A program made the position numbers and the translations under genes. 14,963 nt of DNA from an uncultured Bacteroidales bacterium. Lineage in GTDB: Bacteria > Bacteroidota > Bacteroidia > Bacteroidales > Muribaculaceae. Location: positions 1 to 14,963 of the forward strand of contig CALZQD010000010.1 in the NCBI GenBank assembly GCA_945828175.1, read 5' to 3'. The notes under the pieces were generated by a model, which was not told where the DNA came from, did no database searches, and saw only the letters and a list, made by a program, of their open reading frames with translations. Below are positions 7,149 to 14,963 of this stretch, one piece after another (the first letter of the stretch is position 1; each line of letters opens with the position of its first letter).

Positions 7149-9269
7149 TCAGTCAACTTTGACGGGAGCGATATGACCGCTCTCGGGCTTCTTGATGCCG
7201 TCGCGCTCGAGCAGGGCGTCGATCGACGGCTCCTGTCCGCGGAAGCGGCGGTAGAGTTCGGCGGGATTCTCCGTGCCGCCGCGTTCGAGGATGTTCTTGC
7301 GGAACGAGTCAGCTGTAGCGCGGTCGAAGATGCCGTTCTCCTTGAACTTGGCGAAGGCGTCGGCATCGAGCACCTCGGCCCACTTATAGCTGTAGTAGCC
7401 TGCGGCATAACCGCCGGCGAAGATATGGCTGAACTGCGGCGAAGTCATAGCGCCCTCGACGGGAGCGAAGATGGCTACCTGCTCGATAGCCTTGTTCTCG
7501 AAGTCGGTGGCATCGGTGACGGGCTTATCTATGGTGTGCCATGCCATATCGAGGTAGCCGAACATCAGCTGGCGCATGCAGGCATAGGCGGCGCCGTAGC
7601 GCGAGGCTGCCACGAGGCGGTCGATCATCTCGGCGGGAATAGGCTCGCCGGTCTGATACTGGCGCGCGAAGCCGTCGAGGAATTCTTTCTCGGTCAGGTA
7701 GTTCTCGTTGAACTGCGAAGGCAGCTCGACGAAGTCGCGATAGACGTTGGTGCCGCTCAGCGACGCATACTTGGTGTTGGCGAGCAGGCCGTGGAGGGCG
7801 TGGCCGAACTCATGGAGGAAGGTTTCGACCTCATAGGGCGTCAGCAGCGACGGGGTGTCGCCGGTCGGCTTGGTGAAGTTCATCACGATAGAGATGTGAG
7901 GGCGCGAGTTCTCGCCTTCGGGCGTTACATACTGGCTCTTGAAGTCTGTCATCCATGCGCCGGGGCGTTTCGACGGACGCGGGAAGAAGTCGGTATAGAT
8001 GACGCCGATATATTCGCCTTTGTCGTCAGTGACCTCGAATGCCTTGACGTCGGGATGATAGACCTCGATGTCGGGGTTTTCGGTGAATTTGAGGCCATAG
8101 AGCTTCGTGGCGAGGCCGAAGACGCCGGCGATTGTGTTGTTGAGCTCGAAGTAAGGACGCAACGACTCTTCGTCGAAAGCATATTTCGAAGCCTTGAGCT
8201 TGTTGGCATAATAAGAGTAATCCCAGGGCATTATCTCGACGGGATGACCCTCGAGCTTCGAGGCGAACTCGGTCAGCTCGGCCATCTCTTCCTTCAGAGC
8301 GGGAGCATAGGCCTCGCGCAGACGGTCGAGCAGGCTGTAGACGTTCTCGGGAGTCTGTGCCATTGTCTGCTGCAGTGAGTGCTTGGCGTAGTTGTCGCTG
8401 CCGAGGAGATTGGCGATTTCGAGTCGCAGCTCTGAGATGCGCTTGATGTTGTCGATGTTGCTGAACTCGCCCTTGGTGTTGCGCGAAGTGTAGAGCTTGT
8501 TCATCTTCTCGCGCAGGTCGCGACGGTCTGAATATTTCATGAAAGCCATATAGACGGGCTGGTCGAGCGTGAAGAGGTAGGCGTCGTCGCGGCCTTTCGC
8601 CTTGGCGGCTTCGGCAGCGGCGGCAATCGAGCTTTCGGGCAGACCGACGAGGTCGTCCTTAGTCAGCCATATCTCGTAGGTATTGAGTTCGCGGAGCACG
8701 TTCTGGCCGAAGCGGGTCGTCAGCTCAGACAGCTCGGCGCTGAGGTGTTTGAATTTCTCGCGGTCTTCGCCGACGAGGTTGGCGCCCGAGAGAGCGAACG
8801 AGTCATATGTGCGCTCGAGGAGCATCTTGTCTTCGGGTGTGAGATTGAGGCTCTCGCGCTTGTCCCAGACGGCTTTGACGCGCTTCCACAGGCCTTCGTT
8901 GAGGATTATCGAGGTCGAGTAGTCGCTGAGTTTGCCCGAGGCTTCGACGCTGATTTCCATCATCTCGTCGTCGCTGAGGGCCGAGAGCAGCGGGAAGAAT
9001 GCATTGGTGCCCCGGTTGAGTGCTTCGCCGGCGCGCTCGAGTGCGACGATAGTGTTCTCGAAGGTTGGTTCTTCGCTCTGATTGACTATGTTGTCGATGT
9101 CGCGCTGAGCGAGCTCGATGCCGCTGTCGATGGCAGGCATCCACATCGAGTTGTCTATCTTTGAGAATGGTATCGTCCCCTTGACGGTGTCAAAGGGCTT
9201 TTCAAACATGTTTGTAGCTGATGTCATGATTGAAACAAATAAAAGTAATGGTAATAAAACTTTTTTCAT
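7149..9269 (-). CDS. dcp: Exported peptidyl-dipeptidase, M3 family (Dcp-like)
   Basis: A 706-residue zinc metallopeptidase of family M3 that removes dipeptides from the C-termini of oligopeptides. From the chosen start, the catalytic motif is H486-E-F-G-H490 (HEFGHALHG), with E515 in DFVELPSQ as the third zinc ligand. The surrounding SGTNVYRDFVELPSQ matches Dcp closely. The length is close to E. coli Dcp (681) plus a signal peptide. I start at the ATG at 9269, giving MKKVLLPLLLFVSIMTSA, a typical signal peptide without a lipobox, so the enzyme is probably periplasmic rather than cytosolic like E. coli Dcp. The longer frame from 9296 would place its start next to the -7 promoter element at 9294-9301. 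It is the first gene of a four-gene cluster. The neighbouring susC/susD pair might supply peptides, but a terminator separates the two units. Confidence 0.93.
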   Translation of the reverse strand: MKKVLLPLLLFVSIMTSATNMFEKPFDTVKGTIPFSKIDNSMWMPAIDSGIELAQRDIDNIVNQSEEPTFENTIVALERAGEALNRGTNAFFPLLSALSDDEMMEISVEASGKLSDYSTSIILNEGLWKRVKAVWDKRESLNLTPEDKMLLERTYDSFALSGANLVGEDREKFKHLSAELSELTTRFGQNVLRELNTYEIWLTKDDLVGLPESSIAAAAEAAKAKGRDDAYLFTLDQPVYMAFMKYSDRRDLREKMNKLYTSRNTKGEFSNIDNIKRISELRLEIANLLGSDNYAKHSLQQTMAQTPENVYSLLDRLREAYAPALKEEMAELTEFASKLEGHPVEIMPWDYSYYANKLKASKYAFDEESLRPYFELNNTIAGVFGLATKLYGLKFTENPDIEVYHPDVKAFEVTDDKGEYIGVIYTDFFPRPSKRPGAWMTDFKSQYVTPEGENSRPHISIVMNFTKPTGDTPSLLTPYEVETFLHEFGHALHGLLANTKYASLSGTNVYRDFVELPSQFNENYLTEKEFLDGFARQYQTGEPIPAEMIDRLVAASRYGAAYACMRQLMFGYLDMAWHTIDKPVTDATDFENKAIEQVAIFAPVEGAMTSPQFSHIFAGGYAAGYYSYKWAEVLDADAFAKFKENGIFDRATADSFRKNILERGGTENPAELYRRFRGQEPSIDALLERDGIKKPESGHIAPVKVD

Positions 9270-9293
9270 TATGCTGATTTGGTTTATATAACA

Positions 9294-9301
9294 CAAATTT
9301 A
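9294..9301 (-). promoter_or_regulatory. Probable -7 promoter element of the peptidase cluster
   Basis: On the - strand this reads TAAATTTG, an exact match to the Bacteroides -7 consensus TAnnTTTG. It lies 24 bases before the ATG at 9269 and downstream of the susD terminator, where a promoter is needed. A TTTG about 23 bases further upstream is a possible -33 element with slightly long spacing. A transcript starting here would begin inside the longer open frame, supporting the internal start at 9269. Confidence 0.5.
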
Positions 9302-9380
9302 CGACAAAAGCTGGTCACCGCCGGCAAACGCACCACTATTTAATTATTATTAACGGGCGCCACGCGCCGCGTTCGGATAC

Positions 9381-9413
9381 AAAAAAAGCTGCGCCGTGGA
9401 GCGGCGCAGCTTT
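9381..9413 (-). terminator. Intrinsic terminator of the susC/susD pair
   Basis: On the - strand: AAAGCTGCGCCG (9413-9402), loop CTCCA, then CGGCGCAGCTTT (9396-9385), continuing into a run of seven T's (complement of 9381-9387). It is a perfect 12-bp stem lying 37 bases past the susD stop. It separates the nutrient-uptake pair from the peptidase cluster. Confidence 0.95.
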
Positions 9414-9450
9414 CAAAGGGAGTTATAGGGGGATTATAATCTGCTGTGGA

Positions 9451-11340
9451 TTATTTGAGGTTGCTGTCCCACCATACGGGGATTACCCACATTGAGGGTG
9501 CATTCCACCAGTTCTTGCCTGTTTTTGCACCGACAAGATTGCAGAGATCAGTCGGGCAAGCGGCGTCGAGGTTAGCTGTGTTGTAGCGGTATTCGTGAGA
9601 AGAAACTTTCCAACGACGGGGATACTGACCTTCGGGAATGGTTGTCTTTGAGCTTACACCATATTCATAAGGCTTGTTCCATGCCAGGAAGACGTTGGGG
9701 TTGTAGTCGTAGCGACGCATATCGTTCCAGTTCTCCTGAGTAAACATCATGGCGATGTGTTTCTGAGTCATGATCTTACCGATGGTGAGGTCAGCTGATG
9801 TGCCGAGAGCGTTGTTGACGTAGTTGTTGATTTCTTCGTTTGTCATGGCCTTGAACGACGGGCAGCGGGCGAGCTTGCTGTCTTCGGCGAGCCACTGGTC
9901 AATCTTAGCTTTCATGAATTCCATGTGAGCCTTCACACCTTCTTTGTAGGCAGCTAATGCACCGGCTTTGTCACCCTTGTTGAAGAGGACCTCCGCACGG
10001 ATGAAGCAAACCTCGTAGTATGTGCCGACCGGGCCGGGAGAAGAAGGACGGGTCATGAATGTACCTGACATGGCAGAAGCGTCGCCACCGCGGCCTTTCT
10101 GGTTGTCGAGATATATGAGGAGGTCAGTGCCGCCGTAGTAGCCTGTACCGCCGCAACGCTGCTGAACGTAGACTGTATCGCCGGGGTTCTGTTTGCTGTC
10201 GCAATAGAAGTGAGGAGCTTTGTTGGGGTCACCTTCAGGTACACCCCAAGATGTAGAATAAGGAGAACCCGAAATGCGGACGTTAGACTGCATGTCGAGA
10301 CCTTTTGTACGGCGCCATGTCTCCGTTTCATCCCATGTAAGGCCTGCGGGAGTCTTACCGGGTGTGATGCCTGACTTAGCCCAGGGGAGGATGTGGTTTG
10401 CACGGGGGTCTTCGATAGTAGCACCGGCAAAGTGAGTGAGGTTATCCTCGACAGTCTTGGTGAAGTAGATGTTGCTGTTCATACCTACGCAAGAGTAGAG
10501 AGGACCGTAGTAAACCTGCTCGCCCCAGCCGAGGTTATCGGTAGAGCCGTCGGGCTGGTCGGTGTGGTTGATGACCATGCTCTCGGCGTTGCTCTTGTAT
10601 GATTTGTCAAGGGCAGCGAGGATAGCGTCGGCATCATAAACGAACGATTCGTTCTCGAGATTGAATGTGCCTGCACCTTTCTTTGTGAGCTTCAGAATCT
10701 GACGGGCTTTCATGAGGTTACCGAACTTAACCCATTTGCTGACGTCGCCACCGCCCCAATAGTCATTGGCAGCGAGTGAAGAAGCGCCGGGAGCCTGTTC
10801 GCGGGCGAGGAGTTCGAGACCCTGCTCGATCTGCTCCATGATATAGCGGTACATCTCTTTGCCGTTGCTGTAGACGGGGGTCACGTTAGTGCCGAGAGCG
10901 TCGTAGCAAGGCATTTCGCCGTGGAGGTCGTTCATCATCGTCATGCCGTAGGCAAGGAGGAGATGGCCGACACCGGCATAGTGGTATGCGCCGTGAGCCA
11001 TGGCGTCGTCGATCATGGGCTTGATGTTACAAGCAGCACCGACAAACCACCACTGGTAGACAGTTGTCGAACGCCATTCGGTCATCGTCCACTGGGCGAA
11101 GCAACCCTGGTTGTTCGTACGCGAGTTCTGGGTGATGTCGCCTGTCAAGTAAGCGATGGGCTGACCACCGATATAGTAGGCGTGGTTGGTATAGAACTCA
11201 ATGTGTGCAAGACGTTTGTCGTAGGGAGCGGCAGCGTCGGTTGCAGTATTGGGGTCGTTGTTGACATCGAGCCAATCAGAGCAAGATGTCATCAGCATAA
11301 GAGCTGCACCGGCCGCCAGTATTGATTTATTTAGTTTCAT
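9451..11340 (-). CDS. SusD/RagB-family outer-membrane nutrient-binding lipoprotein
   Basis: A 629-residue surface lipoprotein that acts as the lid and substrate-capturing partner of the SusC channel encoded just upstream. The signal peptide ends in lipobox LMTSC (Cys20), followed by SDWLDVNNDPN, the N-terminal signature of the SusD-like_2 type of the family. Helical TPR-like regions follow, for example YHYAGVGHLLLAYGMTMMND (119-138) and EMYRYIMEQIEQGLELLARE. The late stretch HIAMMFTQENWNDMRRYDYN is the conserved C-terminal SusD motif of helix plus W-x-D-x-R-R. At 629 residues it is somewhat longer than the commonest SusD proteins (500-550). It starts 33 bases after susC and is followed by a strong terminator. 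No glycosidase lies downstream, so the ligand (glycan or peptide) is unknown. Confidence 0.93.
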   Translation of the reverse strand: MKLNKSILAAGAALMLMTSCSDWLDVNNDPNTATDAAAPYDKRLAHIEFYTNHAYYIGGQPIAYLTGDITQNSRTNNQGCFAQWTMTEWRSTTVYQWWFVGAACNIKPMIDDAMAHGAYHYAGVGHLLLAYGMTMMNDLHGEMPCYDALGTNVTPVYSNGKEMYRYIMEQIEQGLELLAREQAPGASSLAANDYWGGGDVSKWVKFGNLMKARQILKLTKKGAGTFNLENESFVYDADAILAALDKSYKSNAESMVINHTDQPDGSTDNLGWGEQVYYGPLYSCVGMNSNIYFTKTVEDNLTHFAGATIEDPRANHILPWAKSGITPGKTPAGLTWDETETWRRTKGLDMQSNVRISGSPYSTSWGVPEGDPNKAPHFYCDSKQNPGDTVYVQQRCGGTGYYGGTDLLIYLDNQKGRGGDASAMSGTFMTRPSSPGPVGTYYEVCFIRAEVLFNKGDKAGALAAYKEGVKAHMEFMKAKIDQWLAEDSKLARCPSFKAMTNEEINNYVNNALGTSADLTIGKIMTQKHIAMMFTQENWNDMRRYDYNPNVFLAWNKPYEYGVSSKTTIPEGQYPRRWKVSSHEYRYNTANLDAACPTDLCNLVGAKTGKNWWNAPSMWVIPVWWDSNLK

Positions 11341-11373
11341 AATCTTAAATCGAATTATTCTTTATAACTGTTT

Positions 11374-14300
11374 TTAGAATGTCAGGTTGACACCGAAAGT
11401 GAAGCCTGCTGTCGAGGGAACACCGCAATAGTCGAAACCGACAGATGAAGAACCGCCGACACCTGCGCCTGAAGCAGCTGCTTCGGGATCGCCGTCATAG
11501 TTGGTGAAGAGCAGGAGGTTGGTAGCTGTTGCGCTGATGACAGCACGTTTGAAGGCCTTTGTCTTCTCGAGCCAGTTCTGGGGCAGATCCCATGAGAGAG
11601 AGATGCTGCGCAGACGGAGGCTGCGAACCTTGGTCAGGTAGTTGCGTGTATCGTTAGAATACGGGCCCTGATAGTACTGTTTGATGATGTTGTAACCGAG
11701 TTTATAGGTACCGTTCTGGTTGTAGACCTTACCGGGCTCGATGACATATTCGCGGGGCTGGTAAACGGGATTGTTGGCTGTGCCTACGTTCTCGACACCC
11801 TTGATGGTGAGGGTTTCCTGACGCCATTTGGCTGATTCTTCAGAAGTACCCCACTGGTCCATTGCCCACTGTGTGCCGTTGAATACATCGCCGCCGTTGC
11901 GGAACTCCCAGAGCATATTGAACGTGAAGTTCTTGTAGCGCAGGGTGTTGTTCCAACCGCCGGTGAACTTGGGTTCGCGGTTACCAACTTCGTAAGTTGT
12001 ACCGTCGGTCAGAGGCATCATGTCTTTGTTGAGGATAGTCTGGCCCAGGTAGGGATCGATGTTGGGATTGTCAACAGGATTGCCGTTTTCATCTTTCTGT
12101 TTTACAACAACCTGATGACGGTTACCGGCGATAGCCATGAAGTTGCCGCCCGAGAAAGAGGCTGCCTTGGCTGTGCCATACTGTACGTCGGTTACATACA
12201 TGATATCCATGCCTTCGAGGAGGCCTTCGAGTTTACCGCGGTTGCCGGCGATGTTGATACCGGTTTCCCATGTCCAGTCTTTTGTCTGGATAGGTGTGCC
12301 GCTGATAGAGAGCTCCATACCTTTGTTGCGTACATTACCTGCGTTGAACGAGCAGAAGATGTAGCCGGTCGACTGTGGACCGCGGGGCGAGAGAATCTGG
12401 TTTTCAGAGTCGTTGGTATAGTAAGCATAGTCCATACGCAGACGGCTGTTGAAGAAGTGGAGTTCGAGACCGATTTCGGTCGATTTTGTCATCTCGGGTT
12501 TGAGATAGGGGTTACCACGGGTCCAGCTGTTGCCGAGCGATACGAGGCCGTTGAGATATGAACCGACGGGCCAGAGTGATGTGTTGGTTGCGTAGGGAGC
12601 GGTGTCCTTACCTACCTTAGCCCAAGATGCGCGGATCTTACCGAAGTTGAAGACGCTGTTGTTGTCCATGACGCCGAGATCCTGGAGGATGTTGGTGAAG
12701 ACGACAGCACCGCTGTAAGAGGGATAGAAGTAGCTGCGGTTTTCTTTAGGCAGAGTAGATGTCCAGTCGTTACGAGCTGTGACGGTTACGAAGACTGTGC
12801 TCTTCCAGTCGGCACGGAACTCACCGTAGACACCGACGAGGCGTTTGCGGTAGATGTTGTGCTGGAACTTCTTATGGTTTTCGTCAGTATTGCCATATGA
12901 GAAGAAGTCGGGAACCTGGAAGCCATAGGCCATGCGGTAGTCGCTGATGGTCTTGGTGTTGTCGGTTGTCATACCTGCGAGGAGGTTGAAGCCGAAGTCG
13001 CCGAAGCTCTTGTTGAAGTTGGTCATCAAGTTGGTGTTGATGTAGTTGTAGCGGGTTGTGTTGTCAGACATCATACCGTCCTGCCATTCCTGCTTGACGA
13101 CGCCGCCTGCGTGGATGCGTTTCGAGTAGTCGGTTGTATATTTATCGATACCCATGCGGTAGCTGATCCACCACCAGTCGAAGATATCGGCCTTGACGCT
13201 GAAGTTGCCGGTGAAGCGCGAGGTCTTGTCGTAGATATCGTTCTTGTTGATGATCCAGTAGGGGTTGTCAGTTTCGTCCCACGGTTCGAGACGGTCGCCG
13301 AACATGCGGTAGCGTGTGCCGTCTTCGTTGAGATAATGTCTCATGTCGTCAGTTGTACCGTAGGTGTAGATACGGTGCATGGCGCCGTTGCCGCTTGAGC
13401 CGTAGAGACCGCCTGATGTGAGGGCTTTCTCGGTGCGGTTTTCAGAGTAGGCGGCATTGGCGGAGAAAGTCAGCATTCTCCATTTCTGCTCGCCGTTGAA
13501 GCGGAAGGTTGTTTTCTTGTAACCTGTGCCGGGAACGACACCGTCCTGGTCGTAGTAAGAACCCGAGAGGTAGAAGTTACCGTTCTCGTTACCACCTGCT
13601 ACACTGACGTTGGTATCCCAGATGTTGCCGTGCTGGAAGAAGTCTTCGATGTTGTTGTCGTAGATCTTGTCGCCGGCAGCATATTTTTCGCCCCAAGAAT
13701 TGTACGAGAAGTCATCGTAGTAGTAGTCTTTGTATGACTTGTCGTCGTTGTAGGTCTCCTGGAGGAAGCCGCGTTTGAAGGTCTTCTGTGCTTTGGGGAG
13801 ATCTTTCACCCACGAAGTGGTGTAGCGGGCCGAGAGGTTGACCTCGACGCGGCCGGCTTTACCCTTCTTGGTAGTGATGAGGATCACACCGTTTGCAGCG
13901 CGAGAACCGTAGAGCGCAGCAGCGGCCGGACCCTTGAGGATCGACATATTCTCGATATCCTCGGGGTTGATATCCATAAGACGGTTGGTCGATGTCGTCG
14001 ATGAGTTTGTCGAGCCGTCGAAAGCAGAGTTACCGCCGACAGCCGACGAGTTATCGTAGATGACACCATCGACAACAATCAGAGGCTGGTTGTCGACACC
14101 CTCGGCAGCCGATGTAGCACCACGGAGCACAATCTGAGCGCCTGAACCGGCAGCGCCGCTTGACTGTGTGATGTTGACACCTGCAACCTTACCCGAAAGT
14201 GAGTTAAGGGGGTTAGCGGTCTTGATTTTCATGAGCTCGTCGGCGCTGACTTCGTCGAGAGCGTAACCAAGTGATTTTTTATCTTTTTTGATACCGAATG

Positions 14301-14667
14301 CTGTTACAACGACTTCGTCGAGATTGCTTGCCGTGGGCTGCATGGCAATCTGAAGAGCCTGTCCTTTATATACAGCTGTAATGGGTTTGTAGCCAACGTA
14401 GTTGAAACGCAGTTCCGCGCCCGATTTAGCGGCAATGCGGAATTTACCATCAACGTCTGTAGTCTGGCCGCCTTTCTGGCCTTTCACTGTAACTGAAACA
14501 CCCACCATGGGTTCGCCGTTTTCATCTACGACAGTACCTGTGGCTGTTCCCGTCTGTTGTGACACCTGACTGCCGGGCATAGCACCCGGGGTGTTAGAGC
14601 CACTCATTGTCTGAGGTGCCCAACCTGCAAGCGTCGCGACTGCAAGAAATAATAATTGTTTTTTCAT
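11374..14667 (-). CDS. SusC/RagA-family TonB-dependent outer-membrane transporter
   Basis: A 1,097-residue outer-membrane importer powered through TonB. It forms a complex with the SusD-type lipoprotein encoded 33 bases downstream. Domains in order: signal peptide (about 1-22); a carboxypeptidase-regulatory-like domain (about 40-112; TGTVVDENGEPMVGVSVTVKG, with DGKFRI); a TonB-box-like stretch LDEVVVTAFG (116-125); the plug (about 135-270), with LIVVDGVIYD and the SusC signature KGPAAAALYGSRAANGVILI (245-264) followed by TTKKGKAG; then a large beta-barrel ending in GFTFGVNLTF with the usual terminal Phe. There is no extra N-terminal domain for anti-sigma signalling, so it is not a FecA-like transducer. 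The length is normal and the frame intact. A leader of up to ~296 bases with hairpins precedes it. The substrate cannot be inferred from sequence. Confidence 0.95.
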   Translation of the reverse strand: MKKQLLFLAVATLAGWAPQTMSGSNTPGAMPGSQVSQQTGTATGTVVDENGEPMVGVSVTVKGQKGGQTTDVDGKFRIAAKSGAELRFNYVGYKPITAVYKGQALQIAMQPTASNLDEVVVTAFGIKKDKKSLGYALDEVSADELMKIKTANPLNSLSGKVAGVNITQSSGAAGSGAQIVLRGATSAAEGVDNQPLIVVDGVIYDNSSAVGGNSAFDGSTNSSTTSTNRLMDINPEDIENMSILKGPAAAALYGSRAANGVILITTKKGKAGRVEVNLSARYTTSWVKDLPKAQKTFKRGFLQETYNDDKSYKDYYYDDFSYNSWGEKYAAGDKIYDNNIEDFFQHGNIWDTNVSVAGGNENGNFYLSGSYYDQDGVVPGTGYKKTTFRFNGEQKWRMLTFSANAAYSENRTEKALTSGGLYGSSGNGAMHRIYTYGTTDDMRHYLNEDGTRYRMFGDRLEPWDETDNPYWIINKNDIYDKTSRFTGNFSVKADIFDWWWISYRMGIDKYTTDYSKRIHAGGVVKQEWQDGMMSDNTTRYNYINTNLMTNFNKSFGDFGFNLLAGMTTDNTKTISDYRMAYGFQVPDFFSYGNTDENHKKFQHNIYRKRLVGVYGEFRADWKSTVFVTVTARNDWTSTLPKENRSYFYPSYSGAVVFTNILQDLGVMDNNSVFNFGKIRASWAKVGKDTAPYATNTSLWPVGSYLNGLVSLGNSWTRGNPYLKPEMTKSTEIGLELHFFNSRLRMDYAYYTNDSENQILSPRGPQSTGYIFCSFNAGNVRNKGMELSISGTPIQTKDWTWETGINIAGNRGKLEGLLEGMDIMYVTDVQYGTAKAASFSGGNFMAIAGNRHQVVVKQKDENGNPVDNPNIDPYLGQTILNKDMMPLTDGTTYEVGNREPKFTGGWNNTLRYKNFTFNMLWEFRNGGDVFNGTQWAMDQWGTSEESAKWRQETLTIKGVENVGTANNPVYQPREYVIEPGKVYNQNGTYKLGYNIIKQYYQGPYSNDTRNYLTKVRSLRLRSISLSWDLPQNWLEKTKAFKRAVISATATNLLLFTNYDGDPEAAASGAGVGGSSSVGFDYCGVPSTAGFTFGVNLTF

Positions 14668-14963
14668 TTGATTTGATAATTAATTTGTCTTAATTTTCAA
14701 GGTATTTTATTTGTGGTTCTCTGTTTTTACAATAGAATTTAATGCAAATGACTGTGATTTTTTGCTACATTTTTTTAATTAATACGGTTAAAATTTAATA
14801 ACTGTGCATAGCTTTTGGGGCGTCTGCTTCTGCTTCGAGACCCCCGTTGTAGGGTCAATTGTTTCTTTTGCCTTCTTTTTTCAGTGCTAAAGTTATAACA
14901 CAAATTTTTAAAAATAACCTAATCAACAGTTAAATAACGTTAACCACTCTATAATACTTACAG
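14668..14963 (-). promoter_or_regulatory. susC upstream region: A/T-rich leader with hairpins
   Basis: This 296-base region up to the window edge carries no convincing gene on either strand. It is A/T-rich except for a GC-rich island at about 14817-14856 that can form hairpins (listed separately). No exact TAnnTTTG was found; the nearest is AAAATTTG on the - strand at 14908-14901, one mismatch, without a well-spaced -33 element. If that were the promoter, the susC mRNA would have a 5' leader of more than 200 bases containing the hairpins. Confidence 0.4.
14817..14856 (-). other. Two mutually exclusive hairpins in the susC leader
   Basis: Hairpin A pairs 14817-14820 (GGGG) and 14822-14825 (GTCT) with 14838-14841 (AGAC) and 14842-14845 (CCCC): 8 bp with one bulged base and a 12-base loop. 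Hairpin B pairs GACCC (14839-14843) with GGGTC (14852-14856) around 8 bases. Both use 14839-14843, so only one can form at a time. Neither is followed by a T-run on the - strand, so neither is a classical terminator for susC. A regulatory RNA switch is possible but unproven. Confidence 0.4.

Noticed and set aside
7173..8378. A 401-codon open frame on the + strand opposite the peptidase gene
   Set aside because: It lies wholly antisense to a clear M3 peptidase with intact catalytic motif. Its composition is rich in V, G, E, A and L in runs, as expected from reading GC-biased codons backwards, and no domain is recognisable.
14839..14880. Hairpin 14839-14856 followed by T-rich sequence as a + strand terminator
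   Set aside because: The stem is only five base pairs, the T-rich stretch is interrupted, and there is no + strand gene upstream that would need it.

Overview
The window reads as ordinary chromosomal DNA from a Bacteroidales bacterium. Three kinds of evidence support this. It carries a SusC/SusD outer-membrane pair, a fimbrillin-family lipoprotein beside a DUF5119 lipoprotein, and a DUF4293 protein, all typical of Bacteroidota. Shine-Dalgarno sequences are lacking and the intergenic DNA is A/T-rich. Two genes have matches upstream to the Bacteroides -7 promoter motif (TAnnTTTG). The fairly GC-rich coding DNA would suit a gut family such as Muribaculaceae, but that assignment is inference. Bases 1-44 are not genomic: they are an Illumina Nextera adapter, with an i5 index, left at the end of the assembled contig.

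Layout. On the + strand (45-1675) lies the 3' end of an RND efflux pump gene (CusA/CzcA-like), overlapping a TolC-family outer-membrane channel gene. Together they are the inner- and outer-membrane parts of a tripartite efflux system. A perfect 16-bp inverted repeat then acts as a shared terminator. Everything to its right is on the - strand. Reading in the direction of transcription from the right edge: (1) a susC/susD pair (14667-9451) that imports an unidentified nutrient and is closed by a strong terminator; (2) a compact four-gene cluster (9269-3932) encoding an exported M3-family peptidyl-dipeptidase, a small YcxB-like two-TM protein, a TPR protein and a four-TM DUF4293 protein, closed by a second terminator; (3) a two-gene lipoprotein cassette (3794-1743), DUF5119 followed by fimbrillin, with visibly lower GC than its neighbours and probably made for the cell surface.

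I see no CRISPR array, tRNA, rRNA, transposase, integrase, phage gene or toxin-antitoxin pair. I found no convincing new multi-gene system. The observations most worth a second look are the adapter contamination and the false protein start it creates, the stacked hairpins in front of the fimbrillin cassette, two mutually exclusive hairpins in the susC leader, and the conserved-looking but uncharacterised peptidase/YcxB/TPR/DUF4293 cluster. Three gene starts should be moved inward from the longest-ORF start (native sequence from base 45; starts at 3794 and 9269).
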